From contig NZ_JBHTKJ010000029.1 of assembly GCF_042675965.1 (NCBI RefSeq), positions 1 to 39,855 of the forward strand: a stretch of DNA of 39,855 bases. The letters are read 5' to 3'. A model generated the notes under the pieces. That model was given only the letters and a program-made list of their open reading frames with translations. It did no database searches and was not told the DNA's origin. Below, piece by piece: positions 8,165 through 16,822 of this stretch; position 1 is the stretch's first letter; every line of letters begins with the position of its first letter. Source of the stretch: Virgibacillus_R byunsanensis. GTDB taxonomy: Bacteria > Bacillota > Bacilli > Bacillales > Amphibacillaceae. A program made the position numbers and the translations under genes.

Positions 8165-9661
8165 TTAACTTCCCCTCTCAAATGGATAGGTTACCATTCC
8201 TTCTGGTGGAGCCAGATCTTCAAGGCTGCACGCTCCTTGTTTGTAATGCAGGTCATCGTCCATTTCTCTGCGCCCAGTTGGTATTACAAAACGTTCATCA
8301 TATTTTGCTACCCCCAATAAACGTACCATTTCCTCAATGGTTTCCACGTCAAGACCGGCTTCCTCCAATAATTTACTTTCTTGCAGTTCATCAATTCCAC
8401 CAACATTCACAGAACGCATATGAACACGCATTGCGGTAAGCTTCAGTAATACATTTCGAATGACTTCGGTATCACCTGCTGAGAGCAATGAGGCCAAATA
8501 TTCAATTGGTATACGCATTTGATCGACTGCTGGAATATATCCGTCTGTATTCAATTCATCTTCATTTGTCACATGATTCATAATCGGACTTAGTGGCGGT
8601 ACATACCAAACCATTGGTAGTGTACGATATTCAGGATGCAATGGTAAGGCAATCTTCCACTTCATAGCCATCTTATAAATTGGTGATTCCTGTGCTCCTT
8701 TTATCCATTCGTTATTAATTCCGGCTTTTTCAGCCTCTTCAATAACCTCCGGATCAAATGGATCTAGAAAACAATCTAGTTGTGCTTCATATAGATCTTG
8801 TGGATCCTCAACTGTTGCTGCTGCCTTCACTTTATCTGCGTCATAAAGCACCACACCAATATAACGAATTCTACCAACACATGTCTCTGAGCAAATAGTT
8901 GGAAGTCCCGCTTCCGTTCGTGGATAGCAGAAATTACACTTTTCAGCTTTGTGCGTGTTCCAATTATAATAAACCTTGTTGTACGGGCATCCATTCGTAC
9001 AAAAACGCCATCCGCGACACTCTTCCTGGTCCACTAATACGATCCCGTCCTCATCACGCTTATATAATGCGCCGGATGGACAAGAAGCTACACAGGAAGG
9101 ATTCAAACAGTGTTCACATATTCTCGGTAAATACATCATAAATGTTTTTTCATATTCCATAGCTATGTGTTCCTGCATATGCTGTATATTTGGGTCAAGT
9201 GGAACGACTTCACTGCCTCCAGCTAGATCGTCGTCCCAGTTTGATCCCCATTCAGGTTTATCCATATATTTACCAGTGATCATTGACTTCGGTCTTGCAA
9301 CTGGAAGGTTTTCTGACTTTGGACTGTTTAATAAGTTTTCGTAATCATACGTCCAAGGTTCATAATAGTCTTCTAATGTACCCATGTTTGGATTGTAAAA
9401 AATATTTTTAAGTTTGGAGACCGGCCCGCCAGCTTTTAAACGAAGCTTACCATTTTTCAGTTCCCAACCACCTTTATAACGATCCTGGTTTTCCCATTCC
9501 TTTGGGTAACCTGGGCCTGGTCGTGTTTCAACATTGTTAAACCACATATATTCCGTTCCTGGGCGATTTGTCCAAGTTGACTTACATGTTACCGAACATG
9601 TGTGGCAACCGATACATTTATCCAAATGCATTACCATAGCAACCTGCGCTTTAATTTTCAA
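8165..9661 (-). CDS. narH: Respiratory nitrate reductase beta subunit
   Basis: A 498-residue iron-sulfur subunit that carries electrons from NarI heme to NarG. Four cysteine clusters are visible: CIGCHTCSVTC near residue 16; CEHCLNPSCVASCP; CRGWRFCTNGCP, where Trp takes the place of one Cys as expected for the [3Fe-4S] centre; and KCNFC with CSETCVGR. The start overlaps the end of narG by 11 bp, so translation is coupled. It acts on the cytoplasmic side of the membrane. Confidence 0.97.
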   Translation of the reverse strand: MKIKAQVAMVMHLDKCIGCHTCSVTCKSTWTNRPGTEYMWFNNVETRPGPGYPKEWENQDRYKGGWELKNGKLRLKAGGPVSKLKNIFYNPNMGTLEDYYEPWTYDYENLLNSPKSENLPVARPKSMITGKYMDKPEWGSNWDDDLAGGSEVVPLDPNIQHMQEHIAMEYEKTFMMYLPRICEHCLNPSCVASCPSGALYKRDEDGIVLVDQEECRGWRFCTNGCPYNKVYYNWNTHKAEKCNFCYPRTEAGLPTICSETCVGRIRYIGVVLYDADKVKAAATVEDPQDLYEAQLDCFLDPFDPEVIEEAEKAGINNEWIKGAQESPIYKMAMKWKIALPLHPEYRTLPMVWYVPPLSPIMNHVTNEDELNTDGYIPAVDQMRIPIEYLASLLSAGDTEVIRNVLLKLTAMRVHMRSVNVGGIDELQESKLLEEAGLDVETIEEMVRLLGVAKYDERFVIPTGRREMDDDLHYKQGACSLEDLAPPEGMVTYPFERGS

Positions 9662-12600
9662 GCCAATTTACCTCCTTCAATGGTCTTATGATCGCAATCG
9701 TATCTCGCTGACTTCCTGTTGGGCCATAATAATTAAATCCATAACTTAGTTGGGAATAGCCACCAATCATATGAGTTGGTTTTGCTGTAATTCGAGTCAC
9801 ACTATTGTGTGTCCCACCACGCTTTTTACCTACAGTCGTACCTGGCACTCCCATCGTACGGTCTTGGGCATGGTGCATATATGCCATTCCTTTAGGTATT
9901 CGGTACGTAAGCACTACTCTTGCTGATATGGCACCATTTCGGTTGTACACTTCGATCCAATCGTTATCTTTTAGACCAATAGAATTACCGTCTTTCTCAT
10001 TCATCCAAACTGTTTGCCAACCTCTAAATAACTGCACCATAGCCGAGGTCTCGGTAAACATGGTATGAATACCCCATTTTTGATGCGGGGTTAAATAGCG
10101 AATGGTTATCGATGGACCGTTACTTTCGGCTTCCTTCTCCCCTTTAACATAAGGTCCCTTTGTTAATGGTGGAAGATACGTCGGTAACCCTTCACCGTAG
10201 TCAAGCATCATTTCGTGATCCAAATAAAAACTTTGTCTGCCGGTTAGTGTTCTCCAAGGAATGCTATATTCCGTGTTCACCGTAAATGGAGAGTACCTGC
10301 GACCATCTTTTTCCAAGCCACTCCACATTGGTGATGAGAGTGTTTGCCGTGGTTGTGCTGTTATGTCAGCTAACGTGAAGGCTTCTTCCTCACGACCTTC
10401 AGCAATTTCTCTTAATTTTTGTCCAGTCTTCAGTTCGAGATTTTCCCATCCCTCTACAGCGCGTTTCCCATTAGAAGCACCTGACATCAGCAGAATCGTT
10501 TCAATTGCTTTTATATCGGTATATAAATCTGGATGACCTTTTCCGATTCCTTCTCTTTTAGAGACCCCCAACCGTTCTTTCAACTCTTCATAGACCTTAT
10601 CACCTGGAAGTTTTATGCCTTTCATGCCATATCCCTTTTTCAAGTTAGGACCAATTGTTGTCATTTTTTGATACACATTTGAATAATCCCGCTTAACAAC
10701 TGCAAAGTTTGGCATCGTCTTACCAGGAATAGCTTCGACTTCCCCTTTGCGCCAATCTAAAATCTTTCCGTTCGGTTGTGCTATTTCATCCTTTGAATCA
10801 TGCCCTAAGGGTGAAGTCACTATTTCTTCTGTTTCTGGCAGATGTTCTTTAGCAAGTTCAGAGAACACTTTACTGATTTCACGGAACCCATCCCAGTCAC
10901 TTTTCGCTTCCCATGGTGGTGAAATTGCTGCGTTAAACGGATGGATAAATGGATGTAAATCCGTTGTACTTAAGTCGAACTTTTCATACCATGTCGCAGT
11001 AGGAAGAACAATATCTGAGAATAGACCGGAACTTGTCATTCGAAAATCAATACTTACAAAAAGATCTGATTTCCCTTCAGCCCCTTTGTCTTTCACATTA
11101 ACTGTTTCAGGTTTCCAGGAGAGACCAGTATCCGCTAGGACTTGATCATCCCCACCTATTAGATGTTTAACAAAATATTCATGTCCCTTTCCACTGTCAC
11201 CAAGTAAATTTGATCGCCAATTAAAGAAAACTCTTGGAAAATTTCTTGGATCATCCGGATTTTCAATTGACCAGTCAATTTCTCCTTTTTTGATCTTATC
11301 AACGATGGAATCGATAACAGCTTGGTCTGTAGTTGCGCCATTCTCCCGAGCTTCTTTTACTAAGTCAATCGAGTTTTGTGAGAACTGCGGATAAGATGGC
11401 AGCCAGCCTAACCGTGCTGATAACGCATTAACATCTGCAGGGTGCATGTCTTGGTATTTACTGCCCCATTGCGTTTCTTTTGGTTCTGATTTTTCTTCAT
11501 AACGATATTGATCCGTTGCAAAATAAAAGAAAGATGTTCCATTTTGCAGTCGTGGTGCACTTCCCCAGTCTTTTGAAAAGGCCACTGTTTGCCAACCTTC
11601 TACAGGTCTCACCTTTTCTTGACCAACGTAATGGGCCCAGCCACCACCATTAACCCCTTGAGAACCTGTCAGCAAAACGAGATTTAAAATCGAGCGATAA
11701 ATTTGGTCACTGTGATACCAATGGTTTGTTCCGCCCCCCATTGCTATCATCGATTTACCTTTTGTTCGTGCAGCATTATCAGCAAATTCTCTTGCCACTT
11801 GGATTACGTGCTGTTTATTTACGCTAGTTATACTTTCCTGCCATGCTGGTGTATAAGGCTTTGGATCGTTATAATCAACCGGATAATCTCCTGGCAATCC
11901 ACGGCTAACACCAGTATGAGCCATCATTAAATCGTAAACCGTGGTAACACGAAGGTTATTGCCAGCTTTATCTTGTATGTGTTTAACAGGAATTCCGCGT
12001 CTTACTACGTCACCTTGCTCGTGTGCGAAATATGGAAATTCTACTTGAACCGTTTCCTCCGACATTGGCAAGAAACTTAGCTCTGGATTTATGGTGGAAC
12101 CGTTTTCATTTTCCAAATTTAAGTTCCATTTGTTGTCTCCATCCCAGCGGTGACCCTGTGTTCCGTTAGGGAATGCTACACTATTTGTATTGGCGTCCCA
12201 AACAACCGTTTTCCAATCGCCAAGCTCTTGGTTGTCATTCAAATCAGACGCATGCAAAAATCTACCTGTTCGATATTCTCCGTCTTTTTGGTCGACTGTA
12301 ACGAGAAAAGGTAGATCTGTGAACTTTTTGGCATACTGAATAAAATATGGAGTTGGATTATCCACATAAAACTCTTTGAGTACTACATGAGTCATGGCCA
12401 TAGCCAGTGCTCCATCTGTCCCCGCTCTTGCTGGTAACCAAACATCAGCAAACTTTTCATATTCAGCATAGTCAGGACTAACTCCAACTACTTTTGTACC
12501 GTTATACCTTGCTTCAACCATAAAGTGAGCATCCGGAGTTCTGGTTTGAGGCAAATTTGTACCCCAAATAATGAAATATTTCGTGTTGTACCAATCAGCA

Positions 12601-13322
12601 CTTTCTGGTACATCTGTCTGATCTCCCCAAACCTGTGGTGATGCTGGCGGAAGATCTGCATACCAATCATAAAAGCTTAGGATATTACCACCGATTAAAG
12701 ATAAAAAACGTGTCCCAGCAGAATAGCTCACCATCGACATAGCAGGAATTGGACTAAAACCTGTTACACGGTCAGGACCGTATTTTTTAATCGTATGTAT
12801 AATGGCACTTGCAATCATTTCGCAAGAATCTCTCCAATTCGCCCGAACGAATCCACCCTTACCTCGTGCCCGAACATACTTTTCGCGTTTTACCGGATCA
12901 CTCGTAATATTACTCCATGCTTTAACAGGATCGTGACCTAATTCACGTTCCTCTTTCCACATTTGGTAGAGATCACTACGGATATAAGGATATTTCACGC
13001 GGACAGGGCTATAGGTGTACCATGAAAAACTGGCACCCCTTGGACATCCCCTTGGTTCATATTCTGGAAAATCCGCTCCATTGGATGGATAATCGGTTTG
13101 TTGTGTTTCTGAGGTGATGATTCCATCTTTGACATAAATTTTCCAACTACACGACCCAGTACAGTTAACTCCATGGGTAGATCTCACAACCTTGTCATGT
13201 GCCCACCTATTACGGTACATTTTCTCCCAATCACGAGGTCTGGGACTTTCTTCTGTAAATCCGTCATTAATTCGTTCACCAGGTGTCAGGAACTTTAAGT
13301 GTTTGAACAGTTTATTTGTCAT
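9651..13322 (-). CDS. narG: Respiratory nitrate reductase alpha subunit
   Basis: A catalytic molybdenum subunit of about 1223 residues (family usually 1220-1250), reducing nitrate to nitrite with a bis-MGD cofactor. The N terminus has HGVNCTGSCSWK followed by GCPRG (the [4Fe-4S] FS0 centre with a His ligand). The segment IIWGTNLPQTRTPDAHFM contains the Asp expected to bind Mo. The C terminus has the molybdopterin-binding fold (QLFRGWQTVWMNEKDG...). There is no twin-arginine leader, so it is cytoplasmic. I chose the ATG at 13322 (MTNKLFKHL), which has GGTGAT upstream; ATG 13334 is possible. It overlaps the upstream 94-aa gene by 11 bp. Confidence 0.97.
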   Translation of the reverse strand: MTNKLFKHLKFLTPGERINDGFTEESPRPRDWEKMYRNRWAHDKVVRSTHGVNCTGSCSWKIYVKDGIITSETQQTDYPSNGADFPEYEPRGCPRGASFSWYTYSPVRVKYPYIRSDLYQMWKEERELGHDPVKAWSNITSDPVKREKYVRARGKGGFVRANWRDSCEMIASAIIHTIKKYGPDRVTGFSPIPAMSMVSYSAGTRFLSLIGGNILSFYDWYADLPPASPQVWGDQTDVPESADWYNTKYFIIWGTNLPQTRTPDAHFMVEARYNGTKVVGVSPDYAEYEKFADVWLPARAGTDGALAMAMTHVVLKEFYVDNPTPYFIQYAKKFTDLPFLVTVDQKDGEYRTGRFLHASDLNDNQELGDWKTVVWDANTNSVAFPNGTQGHRWDGDNKWNLNLENENGSTINPELSFLPMSEETVQVEFPYFAHEQGDVVRRGIPVKHIQDKAGNNLRVTTVYDLMMAHTGVSRGLPGDYPVDYNDPKPYTPAWQESITSVNKQHVIQVAREFADNAARTKGKSMIAMGGGTNHWYHSDQIYRSILNLVLLTGSQGVNGGGWAHYVGQEKVRPVEGWQTVAFSKDWGSAPRLQNGTSFFYFATDQYRYEEKSEPKETQWGSKYQDMHPADVNALSARLGWLPSYPQFSQNSIDLVKEARENGATTDQAVIDSIVDKIKKGEIDWSIENPDDPRNFPRVFFNWRSNLLGDSGKGHEYFVKHLIGGDDQVLADTGLSWKPETVNVKDKGAEGKSDLFVSIDFRMTSSGLFSDIVLPTATWYEKFDLSTTDLHPFIHPFNAAISPPWEAKSDWDGFREISKVFSELAKEHLPETEEIVTSPLGHDSKDEIAQPNGKILDWRKGEVEAIPGKTMPNFAVVKRDYSNVYQKMTTIGPNLKKGYGMKGIKLPGDKVYEELKERLGVSKREGIGKGHPDLYTDIKAIETILLMSGASNGKRAVEGWENLELKTGQKLREIAEGREEEAFTLADITAQPRQTLSSPMWSGLEKDGRRYSPFTVNTEYSIPWRTLTGRQSFYLDHEMMLDYGEGLPTYLPPLTKGPYVKGEKEAESNGPSITIRYLTPHQKWGIHTMFTETSAMVQLFRGWQTVWMNEKDGNSIGLKDNDWIEVYNRNGAISARVVLTYRIPKGMAYMHHAQDRTMGVPGTTVGKKRGGTHNSVTRITAKPTHMIGGYSQLSYGFNYYGPTGSQRDTIAIIRPLKEVNWLEN

Positions 13323-13596
13323 TGGAATCACCATTATTCGCAATAAATTCTAGCGGGTTAAACCGCTCTCCTACGATTCTGAAGCTCCCTTTACCTTCCT
13401 TAAGTTCTTGGATAAAGGTTTTATAATCAGGAGCATTAGCTGCCACTAAAATCAACCTTTCTATCGTATCAAATTCGTCTATCTCATAAATACCTTGGGT
13501 AACCTCCGGAGAAATATCTCCAAACCGCAGCTTTAAAAGTCCTAAAAGGTCTTCACGATCTTGTTCTAATGCAGCTTCTTGTTCATATTGAAACAT
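13312..13596 (-). CDS. Unrecognised 94-aa protein in nar operon leader
   Basis: A small, acidic, soluble protein. The segment LLGLLKLRFGDISPEVTQGI followed by an amphipathic helix resembles DUF4351-like C-terminal modules ('LLrlLerRFG.lp..v...I'), but this is a loose likeness. It has no cysteines, signal peptide or membrane segment. The ribosome-binding site GGGAG precedes the ATG at 13596. The end overlaps the narG start by 11 bp, which strongly suggests coupled translation and a role in nitrate reductase synthesis, regulation or assembly. I do not know a named nar gene that matches. Confidence 0.75.
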   Translation of the reverse strand: MFQYEQEAALEQDREDLLGLLKLRFGDISPEVTQGIYEIDEFDTIERLILVAANAPDYKTFIQELKEGKGSFRIVGERFNPLEFIANNGDSNDK

Positions 13597-13612
13597 TACA
13601 CTCCCTCACTTT

Positions 13613-13927
13613 CTATGGTTTTACCATTTTATAGTAGTCAGCAATAAGTGTTTCTTTACACGTTTCTTGAACTTCTTCGCAAAAATCGACAAAATCACTA
13701 TTTATATTTACAAGATTCTCTTCTGAAAACGTGCGAGTTAGTTCCTGGGCAAAGTCCTCTCCAAAAAGAATCTGTATTTCCACTTTTGAATCCATCTTTC
13801 GCCCCATCGCCTGTATATCAAAAGGATGTATATTCTCAGCAGTTAGCTGTTCCATTAAATAGTCATAAAGGTTTGGATAGATTAATCGTAATAATCGTCT
13901 ACTTGACTGTGAATCTTTGTTACTCAA
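13613..13927 (-). CDS. Unrecognised ~104-aa protein in nar operon leader
   Basis: A soluble, acidic protein of about 104 residues with no recognised domain. Visible features are RLLRLIYPNLYDYLMEQL, MGRKMDSKVEIQILFGEDFAQELTRTF, and a C-terminal helix with two cysteines (DFCEEVQETCKETLIADYY, C-x5-C). A TTG start at 13927 fits best because GGAGGTGGAAGGA immediately precedes it; an ATG at 13942 would place this purine run inside the gene. It sits between the hemerythrin-like gene and the 94-aa gene with only 16-23 bp gaps, so it is co-transcribed with narGHJI. Confidence 0.7.
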   Translation of the reverse strand: MSNKDSQSSRRLLRLIYPNLYDYLMEQLTAENIHPFDIQAMGRKMDSKVEIQILFGEDFAQELTRTFSEENLVNINSDFVDFCEEVQETCKETLIADYYKMVKP

Positions 13928-13950
13928 TCCTTCCACCTCCATATTTTAGA

Positions 13951-14367
13951 TTAATGTTCAGGCAAAACCTTTTCCTCTTCATCATTGTGCAATTTATCCA
14001 CCAAAATAAGAGCCTGAAAACGTTGTAATACATCAACTCCTACACCAGTATTTGCTAGTATATCCTTAATTTGCCTAACTATGAGTCTTAATAATTCATG
14101 ATCCCTTGTTAAGGCAACAACACTATCTTTTAATTCAGGGGACTTTTCAGCAATTTCCTTGTATAATCCCATTTCCTCAGCCTCTGCATGTGCAAGGGTA
14201 CGCGTTTCCCAATGTTCTAATGTAATATACGCGGTTTCCAATGCCCTATCCATGTCGTTTTCTTTCAACAGATTCTCTAATACGTTGGTTAATTCTTCTG
14301 CCTCTTGTAGTGCTGCCTCATGGATCATAGCATGACTTTCAACTTTTCTTAGAGCTGGACCTGACAT
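13951..14367 (-). CDS. Hemerythrin-like (HHE) protein, first gene of nar operon
   Basis: A 138-residue, all-helical protein with the spaced His/Glu pattern of hemerythrin HHE domains: H12/H16 in SHAMIHEAA, H52 and H60 with following Glu (HWETRTLAHAEAEE), H90 in TRDHELLRL, and H127 in LHNDEEEKVLPEH. Such four-helix bundles bind a di-iron centre and may sense or detoxify O2 or NO; the ligand set here is an inference from spacing, not from structure. It is the promoter-proximal gene before two small genes and narGHJI, with an AGGGAGGG ribosome-binding site, so it is likely made with nitrate reductase. An NO- or O2-handling role would fit nitrate respiration. Confidence 0.8.
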   Translation of the reverse strand: MSGPALRKVESHAMIHEAALQEAEELTNVLENLLKENDMDRALETAYITLEHWETRTLAHAEAEEMGLYKEIAEKSPELKDSVVALTRDHELLRLIVRQIKDILANTGVGVDVLQRFQALILVDKLHNDEEEKVLPEH

Positions 14368-14401
14368 GTTTATCCCTCCCTTTTTTTCATAATATTACCA
14401 G

Positions 14402-14430
14402 TAACTTTTAGTATTATACTACCAAAGTTA
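14402..14430 (-). promoter_or_regulatory. Promoter with overlapping inverted repeat for the nar operon
   Basis: On the minus strand a good -10 box (TATAAT, 14413-14418) lies about 46 bp before the hemerythrin-like start. A 29-bp near-palindrome (arms TAACTTT... and ...AGTTA with TAGTAT/ATACTA inside) covers this -10. No recognisable -35 (AATTAC at the expected spot), so an activator is likely. No perfect Fnr box was seen here. Confidence 0.45.
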
Positions 14431-14502
14431 GATATGTAATTCCACAATTCTGTTAATTTAAACATTAATACTATTCAAATATTAATAATGGATGAAAACA
14501 AA

Positions 14503-14527
14503 CACACCAACCCGTACGATTGGTGTG
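14503..14527. terminator. Short hairpin between repeat and nar promoter
   Basis: A perfect 8-bp stem CACACCAA / TTGGTGTG with a 9-nt loop. There is no clear T-run, so it may be a terminator or just part of the repeat-rich region. No gene on the plus strand ends nearby. Confidence 0.35.
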
Positions 14528-14595
14528 CATTCAATAAATTTTTAAAACCTGGCTGTTTTCTAAAAAATGTTGTTTTTGTCACATTAGATATAGAC

Positions 14596-15057
14596 TGCGA
14601 CGTAACTTGATGTGACGGTTAACCTACCGCTACGGAAATACACTTCGCTTTCACCCATCCGGGTACAAGTGCGACATCTGCTTCGTTTCACTGCGCAGTG
14701 TCTTCTACCCGTGGGTGGCTGATGAGCCTCTGCTCCCACAGGACAAGGAAAGCTACATAGCTTGGCATCGCACGAAGAAAATGTGGTCTTTACATTTTCA
14801 AGCAGTCTACGTGTATTTCCTCCGCTGTTATTTCCGTTACTGTCGTGGGACTGTATTAGTATTAATAGAACCCCTTACCAGTCAGGGTGAGCGGAGGGCG
14901 GTGACTCCTGCGGGAACAGCACGTGTCTGAAGACACCGAAGCGGTGGTTTTCCGCTTCGGAGGCTGAAGCCGTGCCCGCGGAAAGCATCCGCCCGTAGCG
15001 ATCCCAGACGGCGGCAATAGCACGCGTTCTTAGAAATAAGCCTAAAGTTACGTCGCA
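14596..15057. repeat. Composite intergenic repeat with 13-bp terminal inverted repeats
   Basis: Ends are TGCGACGTAACTT (14596-14608) and its perfect reverse complement (15045-15057). The left half, read in reverse complement, matches the 31446-31738 element, including a 20-bp identical stretch (14742-14761 versus 31563-31582) and CATCGCACG. The right half (14888-14998) is a second, GC-rich structured module. No ORF is credible in it. Confidence 0.75.
14888..14998. repeat. GC-rich cruciform module of Bacillaceae intergenic type
   Basis: A long imperfect palindrome: outer GGGCGG pairs with CCGCCC, and an inner perfect 9-bp stem CCGAAGCGG (14936-14944) pairs with CCGCTTCGG (14952-14960). The pattern (CTCCTGCGGGAACAGCACGTG ... 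CCGTGCCCGCGGAAAGC) is one I associate with highly repeated intergenic elements in many Bacillus-type genomes. It is much more GC-rich than the surroundings. Confidence 0.7.
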
Positions 15058-15098
15058 TTTCATATCAACTGCGAGGATTAAAATGCAACAAAACTTTA

Positions 15099-15617
15099 TT
15101 ACTCCATCACATTTTCGACGTCGATAACTTTTTTCTGACCCCAAGGAGCTAGTTTGATTGAGATCACCCATTGTTTACCTGAATCCAAATTAGTGTACGA
15201 ATTATTTGTTGAAAATTGCTCTATTCCATAGGTGATTCTATGTTCTCCATTGGTTGAATCATAGTACTGATATTTCCCTGTTAATACAACCTGATTTGAT
15301 TTAGCGTCGAATTTTTCTGCTGAAGCGTTAACTGCATGGTACACACCATTTTCATCTGCCTCAAGAAGTACATAAACTTTCTCATTGTAATCCACCGATT
15401 CTGCCATGTTCCATACATCTGATGGGAGTGTATTAATTTCATAGTCTACATACATATCATTTCCAACATCATATGCTTGATATTTTGGTCCTGTAATATC
15501 TTCCTGAAGCAACTTTACCGTCACACCATAGTCATCTATTAGGTAATACTGGATACCAAGTATCGAAAGAATTCCAACCTGAATTAGCAGCAATCCATAA
15601 AAAAGTATTCGCTTCAT
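15099..15617 (-). CDS. GDYXXLXY-type membrane-anchored protein
   Basis: A 172-residue protein with one N-terminal membrane helix (residues 4-24) and an extracytoplasmic beta-rich domain. It contains the VYVLLEADENGVYHAVNAS stretch and a YGIEQFSTNN segment typical of the GDYXXLXY family (PF14345), which is normally encoded next to DUF2157 proteins. The first motif position is modified (DMYVDYEINTL here). The function of the pair is unknown. Its ATG overlaps the stop of the DUF2157 gene by 4 bp, so translation is coupled. Confidence 0.75.
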   Translation of the reverse strand: MKRILFYGLLLIQVGILSILGIQYYLIDDYGVTVKLLQEDITGPKYQAYDVGNDMYVDYEINTLPSDVWNMAESVDYNEKVYVLLEADENGVYHAVNASAEKFDAKSNQVVLTGKYQYYDSTNGEHRITYGIEQFSTNNSYTNLDSGKQWVISIKLAPWGQKKVIDVENVME

Positions 15618-16822
15618 TCGCCGCTTCCTCCTTTACGTTCATCCATTAGTGCACGTCGTTGTCTTTCAATAAAGAAACTGATAACAAACAGCAGAATACC
15701 GCCTATCAGGAAAAATAATGATTTATTCATCGCGTCCCATGCATACTGAATATATACCGTAAATGTACTAAACAAAAATGCAATCGTACCGAGCATAATT
15801 TTTTCCTGGTTCCCCTTATTGTAACCAACGAACAACCATGCCAAAGAAAAGATAAATAAAACTGCTAAGCTAAGAACATATGAAAGTGGCAGAAACGCAA
15901 CCGGTAAAAATAAAATGAAATCTACTGCCTCGATACGTATCTTTTTCACAAATTTTATCCAAATTGCTAAACCAAATAAGATCATCCATACTACTATAAA
16001 CGTCCATTGATACTCTAGATCATCCATGAAAAAAGTTTCCTGTAACAAAAATGTCTGATACATTCCAAAAATAAAAACACTTAGTAAACTAATATATTTA
16101 AGAGCAACTGACAACGTCTGTTTTCGCAGTAAATCTCCTGCAATATAGAACGCTAAGAAATAAACGAGCAACCAATAGTATTGATGGGATTCTGCTATTG
16201 TTAATACAACCATTTGTATCGAAAAACTAATCCCAAATAGATAACCAAAAAGTGGATATGCCCGGTGATATGTAAAATGACCATACCCTAAAATAAGTAC
16301 AACCAGAAGTAACCAATCGAATGAGGAAAATTGAGAACCACTATAAATTTGACCAGCAATTGTTACGATCATCCCTGCTGCAAAAAGCAGTTTATGATCG
16401 TAAATATAATATAAAAGTAAGCCAATAATACTCCAAGCAAGGAATGGCCACGCCTGATACAGTGTAATATTAAATATGTCTATGGTTAGCAGCATTCCTG
16501 CCCCAAACACCACATATCCAAGCACGATAAAGCTAACGCCTAATAATGATGACCGTTTTCGGTACAACATATCTCCCACGACATACAGACCAACTGTAAC
16601 AACACTAAAAACAATAATTCGTGAAAAATGGGCGACTTGAGCCCAATCTGACATTATAAATGTCAAGAAACCAAGACCTGTTAACAGGACAGCAAATAAA
16701 ATGATAATGATATTAGGATCTTTTCTCACGTATTGCTGCAATATTTTGTCCAATTGATCATCCGTTATGATGCCATCATTAACCCATTTTTCACCTTCTT
16801 GCTTTAGTTTCGTTTTATTCAT
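15614..16822 (-). CDS. DUF2157 polytopic membrane protein
   Basis: A 402-residue protein. The N-terminal cytoplasmic helix (KLKQEGEKWVNDGIITDDQLDKIL) is the defining part of DUF2157 (PF09925), followed by about 11-12 membrane helices and a basic tail. The biochemical role is unknown. It sits between DUF418 and GDYXXLXY genes with 4-bp overlaps on both sides (ATGA type), forming a tight operon, so the three probably work in one membrane complex. GAGGTGAGGAG precedes the ATG at 16822. Confidence 0.85.
   Translation of the reverse strand: MNKTKLKQEGEKWVNDGIITDDQLDKILQQYVRKDPNIIIILFAVLLTGLGFLTFIMSDWAQVAHFSRIIVFSVVTVGLYVVGDMLYRKRSSLLGVSFIVLGYVVFGAGMLLTIDIFNITLYQAWPFLAWSIIGLLLYYIYDHKLLFAAGMIVTIAGQIYSGSQFSSFDWLLLVVLILGYGHFTYHRAYPLFGYLFGISFSIQMVVLTIAESHQYYWLLVYFLAFYIAGDLLRKQTLSVALKYISLLSVFIFGMYQTFLLQETFFMDDLEYQWTFIVVWMILFGLAIWIKFVKKIRIEAVDFILFLPVAFLPLSYVLSLAVLFIFSLAWLFVGYNKGNQEKIMLGTIAFLFSTFTVYIQYAWDAMNKSLFFLIGGILLFVISFFIERQRRALMDERKGGSGE

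Noticed and set aside
14431..14446. Fnr-like half site upstream of the nar operon (TGTGG...)
   Set aside because: Only one half is similar and the distance to the -10 is wrong for known Fnr promoter classes.
14715..15171. ORFs on both strands within the composite repeat
   Set aside because: They lie in intergenic repeat modules with palindromes, without ribosome-binding sites or homology.
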